Part shown: positions 17,124 to 24,385 of the stretch, piece by piece
How the letters are laid out: the number at the start of each line of letters is the position of its first letter
How positions within the stretch are numbered: the first letter of the stretch is position 1
NCBI GenBank assembly: GCA_000209465.1
Contig: GL890593.1
Location: forward strand, 34,470 to 98,469
Direction: 5' to 3'
Source of the DNA: Lachnospiraceae oral taxon 107 str. F0167
Lineage (GTDB): Bacteria > Bacillota > Clostridia > Lachnospirales > Lachnospiraceae
Length of the DNA: 64,000 nucleotides
Translations under genes and position numbers: made by a program
Notes under the pieces: generated by a model
What the model saw: only the letters and a program-made list of their open reading frames with translations
The model's database searches: none
What the model was told of the DNA's origin: nothing

Positions 17124-17660
17124 ATCAGTAAAAAATACAGCATTATCTATGCCGATCCGCCGTGGAAGTACGAAAGAAGTAAGGTACAGGGCGCAGCAGA
17201 AAATCACTACCCCACCATGAGCATAGAGGAACTTTGTGTGCTTCCCGTTTCTGAAATTGCGGAAAAGGACTGCGTACTTTTTTTATGGGCTACTTTCCCG
17301 CAGCTAAAAGAAGCCCTGCAGCTTATCAAGGCATGGGGCTTTCAGTATAAGACGGTTGCTTTCGTATGGCTGAAAACGAACAGGAAAGCAGACACATGGT
17401 TTTACGGACTTGGCTTTTGGACAAGAGGAAACGCGGAAATCTGCCTGCTTGCAACGAAAGGTCATCCCAAAAGGAAGGCTGCAAATATCCACCAGCTTAT
17501 CATAAGCCCCGTTGAAGCACACAGCAAAAAGCCGGATGCGGCAAGAGAAAAAATCACAGCCCTTATGGGAGATCTTCCTAAAATAGAACTTTTTGCAAGG
17601 AAAGAAAGTCCCGGCTGGGATATATGGGGAAATGAAGTAAAAAGCAGTATAACGCTTTAG
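17124..17660 (+). CDS. MT-A70 family adenine-specific DNA methyltransferase (non-standard start)
   Basis: The frame coding the MT-A70 catalytic motif YADPPWKYE (about residues 8-16) is open upstream but has no ATG, GTG or TTG before that motif. The best start is ATC 17124, 10 nt after AGGAGG (17108-17113), giving 178 residues. Starting at ATG 17217 would delete DPPW. Downstream landmarks are ENHYPTM, FLWATFPQLKEAL, FVWLKTNRKADTWFYGLGFWTRGNAE and RKAANIHQLI, all normal for ICE MT-A70 enzymes that methylate adenine. It lacks a companion nuclease, so an anti-restriction or regulatory role is likely. ATC initiation or a recent start-codon mutation is a real uncertainty. Confidence 0.75.
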   Translation: MSKKYSIIYADPPWKYERSKVQGAAENHYPTMSIEELCVLPVSEIAEKDCVLFLWATFPQLKEALQLIKAWGFQYKTVAFVWLKTNRKADTWFYGLGFWTRGNAEICLLATKGHPKRKAANIHQLIISPVEAHSKKPDAAREKITALMGDLPKIELFARKESPGWDIWGNEVKSSITL

Positions 17661-17676
17661 CGGAAAGGAGGTTTTT

Positions 17677-18072
17677 ATGGCGTATGTACCCGTACCGAAG
17701 GACTTAACAAAGGTTAAGACAAAGGTTGCCTTTAACCTGACAAAAAGGCAGATCATTTGCTTTACGGCAGCCTTAATTTTAGGGCTGCCTGTTTTCTTTC
17801 TCCTGAAGGGAAGCACAGGAACAAGCCTTGCAGCTTTTTTCATGATTTTAATCATGCTTCCCTTTTTCCTCTTTGCCATGTACGAAAAGCACGGACAGTC
17901 CCTTGAGGTCATCCTGAAACACATCGTGCAGACAAAGTTTATCAGAAAGAAAGAGCGTCCATACAGGACGAGAAACTATTATGCCCTGTTAATAAAGCAG
18001 AGAAAACTTGAAAAGGAGGTATTTCATATTGTTAAAGGACAAAACAAAGGGAAAAAACAGCGTAAAAAATAA
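17677..18072 (+). CDS. PrgI family conjugation membrane protein
   Basis: The 131-residue protein has the PrgI signature: VPVPKDLTKVKTKVAFNLTKRQI, then two transmembrane helices (about 27-47 and 52-72) and a basic C-terminal tail (FIRKKERPYRTRNYYALL). PrgI is the VirB3-like partner of the VirB4 ATPase in Gram-positive type IV systems. AAAGGAGG lies 7 bp before ATG 17677. Its 3' end overlaps the virB4-like gene by 44 nt, and the AAGGAGGT that starts virB4 is inside it, so the two are coupled. Confidence 0.88.
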   Translation: MAYVPVPKDLTKVKTKVAFNLTKRQIICFTAALILGLPVFFLLKGSTGTSLAAFFMILIMLPFFLFAMYEKHGQSLEVILKHIVQTKFIRKKERPYRTRNYYALLIKQRKLEKEVFHIVKGQNKGKKQRKK

Positions 18073-20434
18073 AAGGAAGCTCACAAGAAGCGAAAAGAAA
18101 CAGATTGCGGAGCTGATCAGAAAAGCAAAGCCGGATAAAAAGGCTTCTTCTGCGCAGGAGAGCATACCCTACATTTCAATGCACCCGGACGGGATCTGCA
18201 AGGTAACGGAAAACCGCTACAGCAAATGCATTGCTTTTTCCGACATAAACTACCAGCTTGCAGGAGCGGACGAGAAAACCGCTATCTTTGAAAACTGGTG
18301 CGACTTTCTAAACTATTTTGATTCCTCTGTGGATGTACAGCTTTCCTTTATCAATCAGGGAAGCCGCGGAGAAGCAAAGACCGCAATTGAAATTCCGATG
18401 CGTGATGATGGCTTTCAGTCCATAAGAAGCGAGTATCAAAAAATGCTTTCCGAGCAGCTTTCCAAAGGAAACAACGGTCTTGTAAAGCTGAAATTCGTAA
18501 CATTCAGCGTGGAAGCGGAAAATATGAATGCGGCAAAGGCAAGGCTTAACCGCATTGAAACGGATATGTTAAACAATTTTAAGGTGCTTGGTGTAAGTGC
18601 CCACTCTATGAACGGCTACGAAAGATTAAAAACCATGCACGGCATTTTTCATCCGGAGGGAGAGCCTTTCTTCTTTTCTTGGGACTATCTTGTGCCGTCA
18701 GGATTATCGACAAAGGACTTTATCGCACCATCCTCTTTTTACTTTGGAGAAGGCAGAACCTTTCGCATGGGAAAAAAGCTTGGTGCAGTAAGCTTTCTTG
18801 AAATCTTAGCTCCGGAATTAAACGACCGCATCCTGTCCGACCTTTTGGATTTGGAAACGGGAATGATTGTAAACCTGCATATTAAAAGCATCGATCAGGC
18901 GGAGGCGATTAAGACGATAAAAAGGAAAATCACCGACCTTGACAAGATGAAAATTGACGAGCAGAAAAAAGCGGTACGCTCCGGCTATGATATGGATATT
19001 ATCCCGTCCGATCTTGCCACTTACGGAGGGGAAGCGAAAAACCTGTTGCAGGATTTACAAAGCAGAAACGAAAGAATGTTTTTTGTTACCTTTTTAGTGG
19101 TGAACATGGCGGGCAGCAAAAGAAAGCTGGATAACGATATTTTTGCCGCCGCAGGAATCGCACAGAAATATAACTGTGCCTTAACCCGCCTTGACTTTCA
19201 GCAGGAGGAAGGCCTGATGTCAAGCATCCCGCTTGGAAGAAATGAAATTGAAATTCAAAGAGGACTTACCACTTCAAGCACCGCCGTATTCATTCCCTTT
19301 ATCACGCAGGAGCTTTTTCAAGGCGGAGAAGCGCTTTACTACGGGCTTAACGCACTTTCAAGCAACATGATTTTATGCGACAGAAAGCAGCTTAAAAACC
19401 CGAACGGCTTGATACTGGGGACGCCCGGTTCCGGTAAATCCTTTGCGGCAAAGCGTGAAATTACAAACGCCTTTTTAATCACGGACGATGACATCTATAT
19501 ATCCGATCCCGAAGCCGAGTACGCTCCTTTGGTAAACAGCCTTTCAGGGCAGGTAATCCGCATTTCTCCTACAAGTAAAGAATATATCAACCCTATGGAT
19601 ATAAACCTTAATTACAGCGATGATGATAATCCCCTTGCACTAAAATCGGATTTTATCCTTTCCCTTTGCGAGCTTGTAGTCGGAGGAAAGGAAGGACTTG
19701 CTCCTGTGGAAAAAACAGTCATCGACCGTGCGGTCAGAAATATTTACAGAGAGTTTCTTGCAGATCCTGTGCCTGAAAGGATGCCGATTTTAGGAGATCT
19801 TTATGAGGAGCTTTTAAGACAGCCGGAGCCGGAAGCTGCAAGAGTTGCGGCTGCACTTGAGCTTTATGTAACGGGTTCTCTTAATGTCTTTAACCACAGA
19901 ACCAATGTAGAGCTTTCTAACCGCCTTGTGTGCTTTGATATAAAGAGCCTTGGAAAGCAGTTAAAAAAGCTTGGAATGTTAATCGTGCAGGATCAGATAT
20001 GGAACCGCGTTACCATAAACAGAGCAAAAAAGAAAGCAACCCGCTACTACATGGACGAATTTCACCTTTTGCTTCGTGAGGAACAGACAGCGGCATACAG
20101 CGTTGAAATCTGGAAGCGTTTCAGAAAATGGTCGGGAATCCCCACAGGGATCACGCAGAATGTCAAGGATTTGCTTTCAAGCCGCGAGGTAGAAAACATC
20201 TTTGAAAACAGCGACTTTGTACTGATGCTGAATCAAGCGGTAAGCGACAGAAATATCCTTGCAAAGCAGCTTAATATTTCTCCACAGCAGATGAAATATG
20301 TAACCCATACGGAATCCGGCGAAGGACTTCTCTTTTACGGAAATGTGATTCTGCCCTTTGTAGATCACTTCCCGAAAGATACGAAGCTTTACAAGGTCAT
20401 GACGACAAAGCCGGAGGAAGTGAGCAGAGAATGA
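18029..20434 (+). CDS. VirB4/TraE-type conjugation ATPase
   Basis: I place the start at TTG 18029 (AAAGGAGGT 18012-18020, 8-nt spacer), giving 801 residues; a TTG at 18008 lies before the ribosome site. This cytoplasmic motor powers assembly of the mating channel. N-terminal CagE/VirB4 features include HPDGICKVTENRYSK and SFINQGS. Walker A is GTPGSGKSFAAKREI near 470, then ISDPEAEY; Walker B is YYMDEFHLLLREEQ near 673, then TGITQNVKDLLSS. Length and motif spacing are normal. It overlaps the C5 methylase by 4 nt (ATGA). Confidence 0.95.
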   Translation: MLKDKTKGKNSVKNKRKLTRSEKKQIAELIRKAKPDKKASSAQESIPYISMHPDGICKVTENRYSKCIAFSDINYQLAGADEKTAIFENWCDFLNYFDSSVDVQLSFINQGSRGEAKTAIEIPMRDDGFQSIRSEYQKMLSEQLSKGNNGLVKLKFVTFSVEAENMNAAKARLNRIETDMLNNFKVLGVSAHSMNGYERLKTMHGIFHPEGEPFFFSWDYLVPSGLSTKDFIAPSSFYFGEGRTFRMGKKLGAVSFLEILAPELNDRILSDLLDLETGMIVNLHIKSIDQAEAIKTIKRKITDLDKMKIDEQKKAVRSGYDMDIIPSDLATYGGEAKNLLQDLQSRNERMFFVTFLVVNMAGSKRKLDNDIFAAAGIAQKYNCALTRLDFQQEEGLMSSIPLGRNEIEIQRGLTTSSTAVFIPFITQELFQGGEALYYGLNALSSNMILCDRKQLKNPNGLILGTPGSGKSFAAKREITNAFLITDDDIYISDPEAEYAPLVNSLSGQVIRISPTSKEYINPMDINLNYSDDDNPLALKSDFILSLCELVVGGKEGLAPVEKTVIDRAVRNIYREFLADPVPERMPILGDLYEELLRQPEPEAARVAAALELYVTGSLNVFNHRTNVELSNRLVCFDIKSLGKQLKKLGMLIVQDQIWNRVTINRAKKKATRYYMDEFHLLLREEQTAAYSVEIWKRFRKWSGIPTGITQNVKDLLSSREVENIFENSDFVLMLNQAVSDRNILAKQLNISPQQMKYVTHTESGEGLLFYGNVILPFVDHFPKDTKLYKVMTTKPEEVSRE

Positions 20435-21348
20435 AGAAACTGACGCATTTCAGCCTGTTTACCGGAATCGGAGGAATCGACCTTGCGGCAGAAGCCGCAG
20501 GCTTTTCTACCATTTGTCAATGCGAATGGGCGGACTTTCCGACCGCTGTATTAAAAAAGCATTGGCCAAAGGTTCCGCGTTTTCAGGATATTACCACAGT
20601 TACAAAGGAGGCATTTATTGAAAAAACAGGACAAGAAAGCGTCACACTCATATCCGGAGGCTTCCCGTGTCAGCCTTTCTCCGCCATCGGAGCAAAAAAG
20701 GGCTTTACAGACCCCCGTTATCTCTGGCCGGAAATGTGCAGAGTTATTAAAGAGCTGCGCCCCCATTTCGTGCTTGGCGAAAATGTTGCTAACTTCGTCA
20801 ATATGGGGCTCAACAAAACGATCATTGACTTGGAGAAAGCGGGATATGCCGTTTGGACATTCGTACTTCCTGCTTGCAGCGTCGGCGCATGGCATGAACG
20901 CAAGCGAACTTTTATCGTGGGGGCAGATGTTTCCTACGCCCCTTGCTTCCGACACCGGAACGCGTCCGAGAGTGCCGCAGGTAATCCTATCTCCTGCGGG
21001 CTCCTTTCGCAGAAAGAAGAAAACGGGGCACTGGTCGGCGAATCTTTCGGAGGCAATCTATTATCTGGAAAAGGATGCGGCACCCGATCTTCGCTTCAAT
21101 CCGGAGTGGGTAGAGTGGCTGATGGGATTCCCGCGGGCATGGACGGAAATCTCCTCTGGATAACAGAGCCTACGGATATTCCGAGGCTTACAAGAGATAA
21201 AAAAGACAGGGTAAAACGCTTAAAGGCACTGGGTAATGCCGTTGTTCCCGCACAGGTTTATCCGATACTCAAATACATTGCGGATATTGAGCTTGGGCGC
21301 TGCAAAAGCGCTTGCGTCTTTTCAGGAAAGGAAGGTGATGCACTTTGA
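20431..21348 (+). CDS. C5-cytosine DNA methyltransferase with two compensating frameshifts
   Basis: Residues 1-163 carry normal motifs: FSLFTGIGGIDLAAE (I), GGFPCQPFS with the catalytic Cys (IV), LGENVANF (VI) and WHERKRTFIVG (VIII). Residues 165-240 read unlike family members. In the +1 frame the same DNA (20924-21156) codes MFPTPLASDTG and later NPEWVEWLMGFPRAWTE, both conserved in homologues. An extra G in the G5 run 20919-20923 and a lost base near CTCCTC 21151-21156 would explain this. After it the original frame resumes with ITEPTDIPRL and LKALGNAVVPAQV (X). The frame-swapped part is the target-recognition region, so activity or specificity is doubtful. Orphan ICE methylase, probably anti-restriction. 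Confidence 0.8.
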   Translation: MKKLTHFSLFTGIGGIDLAAEAAGFSTICQCEWADFPTAVLKKHWPKVPRFQDITTVTKEAFIEKTGQESVTLISGGFPCQPFSAIGAKKGFTDPRYLWPEMCRVIKELRPHFVLGENVANFVNMGLNKTIIDLEKAGYAVWTFVLPACSVGAWHERKRTFIVGADVSYAPCFRHRNASESAAGNPISCGLLSQKEENGALVGESFGGNLLSGKGCGTRSSLQSGVGRVADGIPAGMDGNLLWITEPTDIPRLTRDKKDRVKRLKALGNAVVPAQVYPILKYIADIELGRCKSACVFSGKEGDAL

Positions 21349-23249
21349 AAGAACCGCTAAAGCCCCGCGATAAGTACAGGCAAAAAATGAGCCGGGACGG
21401 GCTTATAAGAGAAAATATGACAACCGGAGAAACAGAAAATATATCAAAAAGGATGCAGGAAAATCCCGAAAATGATATTCCCAAAAGTCCTATATCGGAT
21501 AAGGAAATCCCGAAAAGAAAATCCTCAAGGCTTACCTTTACCGAGGAAGAAAGAGCTATCCCGGAGCTTCAAAGGTATATCAAAAAATCCGATCAGGCGG
21601 CGGACCGTCTTGATAAAGCAAGAGATAAAATCCCAAAGAAAAAGAGCCTTTCCTTTGAGCGTGAGTTTGATGAAAGATCCGGCAAAGGAAAAACGAGGCT
21701 TCACTTTGAAGAAAAGGAAAAGCCCATAGGCTCCGGTAAGTCTGCAAATCCTCTTTCGCCTGCCCTTGATGAAGCAGGCGCCTTTGTGCACAAGAAAATT
21801 CATGAAACGGAGCATGACAATGCAGGAATTGAAGCAGCCCACAAAACCGAAAAAGCCGCAGAAACACTTGGTCGTTACAGCGTAAGAAAGGCAAGAGAAA
21901 ATTACAGAAATCAGAAGCTAAAGCCCTACCGCAAGGCAAGAAAAGCAAAGAAAGCCGCAGAGAAAGCAAATGCAAAATACTTTTACAAAAAAGCCATGTA
22001 TGAAAATCCGAATCTGTCATCTGCAAACCCCGTTAGTCGTATTTGGCAGAAAAGGAAGATAAAAAAGAAGTATGCGGCGGAGCTTCGCAAGAAAGGTCAG
22101 AGCGCGGCAAAGGCGGCAAGGACATCCGCAGAGAAAACAAAACAGGCAGGCTCCTTTATCATACGCCACAGACGAGGGCTTGCCCTTATTATTTCTCTGC
22201 TTCTAATCTTCATTCTGATTTTTACCGGCTTATCGTCCTGCTCCTCTCTTTTATCGGGAGGCTTTAACGGCATTTTAGGCACAAGCTATACATCCGAGGA
22301 CAGCGATCTTGTGGAAGTGGGAAATGCCTATGCCGCTATGGAAAGTGCGCTTCAGGGGAAAATAGATAGTGTAGAAAAGGATCATCCCGGCTATGACGAG
22401 TACAAATATGAGCTTGACGGTATCGGGCATAATCCCCATGAGCTTGCGTCTATCCTTACGGCAAAGCACCAAAGCTACACCCTTTCCAAAGTGCAGGCGG
22501 ACTTACAGAAGATTTTCACAAAGCAGTATTCTTTTACCCTGCAGGAAGAAATTGAAGTGCGCTATAAAACGGAAACCCATACCGATCCGGACACCGGAGA
22601 AACCACAGAGGAAGAAGTCCCGTACAACTATTACATTCTTCATGTAAAGCTGAAAACGACACCGCTTTCTGATATTGCAAGAGAAATCTTAAATGAAGAA
22701 CAGCTTAAAATGTATGGCGTCTATCTTGAAACCAGCGGAAACAAACCCCTTGTATTCGGCGGAGGCTCCCCTGATGGCAGCGCGTCGGAGGATTTAAGCG
22801 GCGTTCATTTTGTAAACGGCACCCGCCCCGGAAATCCGGAGCTTGTAAGCCTTGCAAAGAAGCAGGTCGGAAATGTGGGCGGCTATCCTTACTGGAGCTG
22901 GTACGACTTTAACGGACGCGTGGAATGGTGCGCCTGCTTTGTATCTTGGTGCTACAACAAGGCGGGAAAAAATGAGCCGCGCTTTGCAGGCTGTCAGTCG
23001 CAGGGCGTTCCTTGGTTTACCTCACGCGGACAATGGGGAGCAAGAGGCTATAAAAATATTGCACCGGGCGATGCCATTTTCTTTGACTGGGACGGTGACG
23101 GCGGAGCCGATCATGTGGGAATCGTTATCGGAACGGATGGAAGCCGTGTTTATACCGTTGAAGGAAATTCAGGCAATGCCTGCAAGATAAAAAGCTATGA
23201 CTTAAATTCAGGCTACATCAAAGGCTACGGTCTTATGAACTGGGATTAA
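21345..23249 (+). CDS. Membrane-anchored CHAP-domain peptidoglycan hydrolase (CD1108 family)
   Basis: The start is TTG 21345, overlapping the methylase stop by 4 nt. Of 634 residues, about 1-270 are highly charged and cytoplasmic (Lys/Arg/Ala-rich, probably coiled coil). A membrane segment follows (GLALIISLLLIFILIFTGL, about 277-296), and the rest is extracytoplasmic. The C-terminal CHAP amidase domain (about 510-630) has catalytic Cys in VEWCACFVSWCYN and His in ADHVGIVIG. It cuts peptidoglycan so that the conjugation channel can pass the wall. Tn1549/CTn homologues have the same layout. It is well conserved and intact. Confidence 0.88.
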   Translation: MKEPLKPRDKYRQKMSRDGLIRENMTTGETENISKRMQENPENDIPKSPISDKEIPKRKSSRLTFTEEERAIPELQRYIKKSDQAADRLDKARDKIPKKKSLSFEREFDERSGKGKTRLHFEEKEKPIGSGKSANPLSPALDEAGAFVHKKIHETEHDNAGIEAAHKTEKAAETLGRYSVRKARENYRNQKLKPYRKARKAKKAAEKANAKYFYKKAMYENPNLSSANPVSRIWQKRKIKKKYAAELRKKGQSAAKAARTSAEKTKQAGSFIIRHRRGLALIISLLLIFILIFTGLSSCSSLLSGGFNGILGTSYTSEDSDLVEVGNAYAAMESALQGKIDSVEKDHPGYDEYKYELDGIGHNPHELASILTAKHQSYTLSKVQADLQKIFTKQYSFTLQEEIEVRYKTETHTDPDTGETTEEEVPYNYYILHVKLKTTPLSDIAREILNEEQLKMYGVYLETSGNKPLVFGGGSPDGSASEDLSGVHFVNGTRPGNPELVSLAKKQVGNVGGYPYWSWYDFNGRVEWCACFVSWCYNKAGKNEPRFAGCQSQGVPWFTSRGQWGARGYKNIAPGDAIFFDWDGDGGADHVGIVIGTDGSRVYTVEGNSGNACKIKSYDLNSGYIKGYGLMNWD

Positions 23250-23272
23250 AAAACGAAAGGAGAACAACATTT

Positions 23273-23524
23273 ATGGCAAACAAAAAAATCCTGAAAATCG
23301 AAAACGAGATCCAAAAGACCCGTGAGAAAATCACGGAGCAGCAAGGCAAGCTAAAAGACCTTGAAATGCAGAAAACGGAGGCGGAAAATCTTGAAATTGT
23401 GCAGATGGTAAGGTCGCTTCACATGACCCCTGCCGAGCTTTCCGTATTTTTAGCAAAGGGCGTCATTCCTGATGTACCCGCAAATAAAAATGAAGATATG
23501 GAGGATATGGAAAATGAAAAATAA
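23273..23524 (+). CDS. DUF4315 family protein
   Basis: The 83-residue protein is a predicted coiled coil over residues 4-45 (KIENEIQKTREKITEQQGKLKDLE) with a short C-terminal segment MTPAELSVFLAKG typical of DUF4315. It is found in this position in most Tn1549-like ICEs. AAAGGAG precedes ATG 23273 and its 3' end overlaps the next gene by 11 nt. No enzymatic motif is visible; a structural or scaffolding role in the transfer complex is likely but unproven. Confidence 0.8.
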   Translation: MANKKILKIENEIQKTREKITEQQGKLKDLEMQKTEAENLEIVQMVRSLHMTPAELSVFLAKGVIPDVPANKNEDMEDMENEK

Positions 23525-24179
23525 AATTTTGATGAGAATAACGACAGCTCTCTTTGCCGCCCTGATCCTTATGGGCGGCTTTTCTATTCCCGCTTATGCA
23601 AATGGCGGTGAAGCTACCGATGACAGCAATGTAAAAACAGAGGAAAAGAAAGAAGAAAAAACGCCCCTTACTCCTGACGGCAACATGAGCCTTGTGGATA
23701 ATGTCAAGGGAGATGCCGCAAAGGACAAGGAATTTATCATTGTAAAAAGCAAGGGCGGAAATTACTTCTATATCGTAATCGACCATGCGGCGCAGGGAGA
23801 AAACACGGTTCATTTCTTAAATCAGGTGGATGAAAAAGACTTACTTTCCATTATTGATGAAAAAGACAGTCTGAGTGCAAAGCTGGAGCTTCCAAAAGAG
23901 GAGGAGAAGAAAGAGTCGGAGGCGGAAAAAGAAAAGCCGGAAGAAAAACAGGAGAAAAAGAATCCTGCCGGAATAATTGCCTTATCACTCATCTTGATTC
24001 TTGGACTTGCAGGCGGCGTCTTCTACTATTTCAAGATTCTAAAGCCGAAGCAGAATGTAAAGGGTACGACAGAGCTTGACGAATTTGACTTTGAGGACTA
24101 TGAGGACGAGTTCACAGATGAAGATAACGAGGACGGCGAGGAAGCTTTAGAAGAAGCAGAGCCGGATGAAACAGTATGA
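23514..24179 (+). CDS. DUF4366 family exported membrane protein
   Basis: The start ATG 23514 is chosen over the earlier 23472 because GGAGGATATGG precedes it and because it yields a clean signal peptide (LMRITTALFAALILMGGFSIPAYA, cleavage after AYA). The 221-residue protein then has a conserved extracellular domain (FIIVKSKGGNYFYIVIDHAAQGENTVHFLNQVDE), a Lys/Glu linker, one membrane helix near the C-terminus (GIIALSLILILGLAGGVFYYF) and an acidic cytoplasmic tail. This is the DUF4366 pattern of Gram-positive ICE transfer modules. It probably forms an envelope part of the mating machinery. Confidence 0.82.
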   Translation: MKNKILMRITTALFAALILMGGFSIPAYANGGEATDDSNVKTEEKKEEKTPLTPDGNMSLVDNVKGDAAKDKEFIIVKSKGGNYFYIVIDHAAQGENTVHFLNQVDEKDLLSIIDEKDSLSAKLELPKEEEKKESEAEKEKPEEKQEKKNPAGIIALSLILILGLAGGVFYYFKILKPKQNVKGTTELDEFDFEDYEDEFTDEDNEDGEEALEEAEPDETV

Positions 24180-24361
24180 CATGGTTTACAGACAGTATCT
24201 ATGAAAGGCTGATGAGTGAAAAACCGAAATGCGGGCGGCACGAAAAAGAGCCACCTGCTTCTTTTTCTTCAAAATGTGAGGGCTGTCCTTACAGGAGAAA
24301 GTCCCCATGCATCGGGTACTGTATCAGGAAAATAAAAGAAAAAAGCGAACCGGAGCTTTAG
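24176..24361 (+). CDS. Small Cys-rich protein of unknown function
   Basis: The 61-residue frame overlaps the DUF4366 stop by 4 nt (ATGA). It has Cys at positions 19, 34, 37, 45 and 49 within KCGRH, KCEGCPYR and CIGYC, suggesting one small zinc site. It has no family I can name. Translational coupling and its location between DUF4366 and topB suggest that it is a genuine operon member. Confidence 0.6.
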   Translation: MTWFTDSIYERLMSEKPKCGRHEKEPPASFSSKCEGCPYRRKSPCIGYCIRKIKEKSEPEL

Positions 24362-24385
24362 ATATTATATGAGAAAGGATCAGAT

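Noticed and set aside
17217..17660. MT-A70 gene starting at ATG 17217
   Set aside because: This start removes the catalytic DPPW motif, which is in the same frame just upstream with a ribosome site.
20618..21163. Separate complete gene in the +1 frame of the C5 methylase
   Set aside because: Only its distal part resembles methylase sequence; the proximal part is a shadow of the main frame, so a frameshifted single gene is the better reading.
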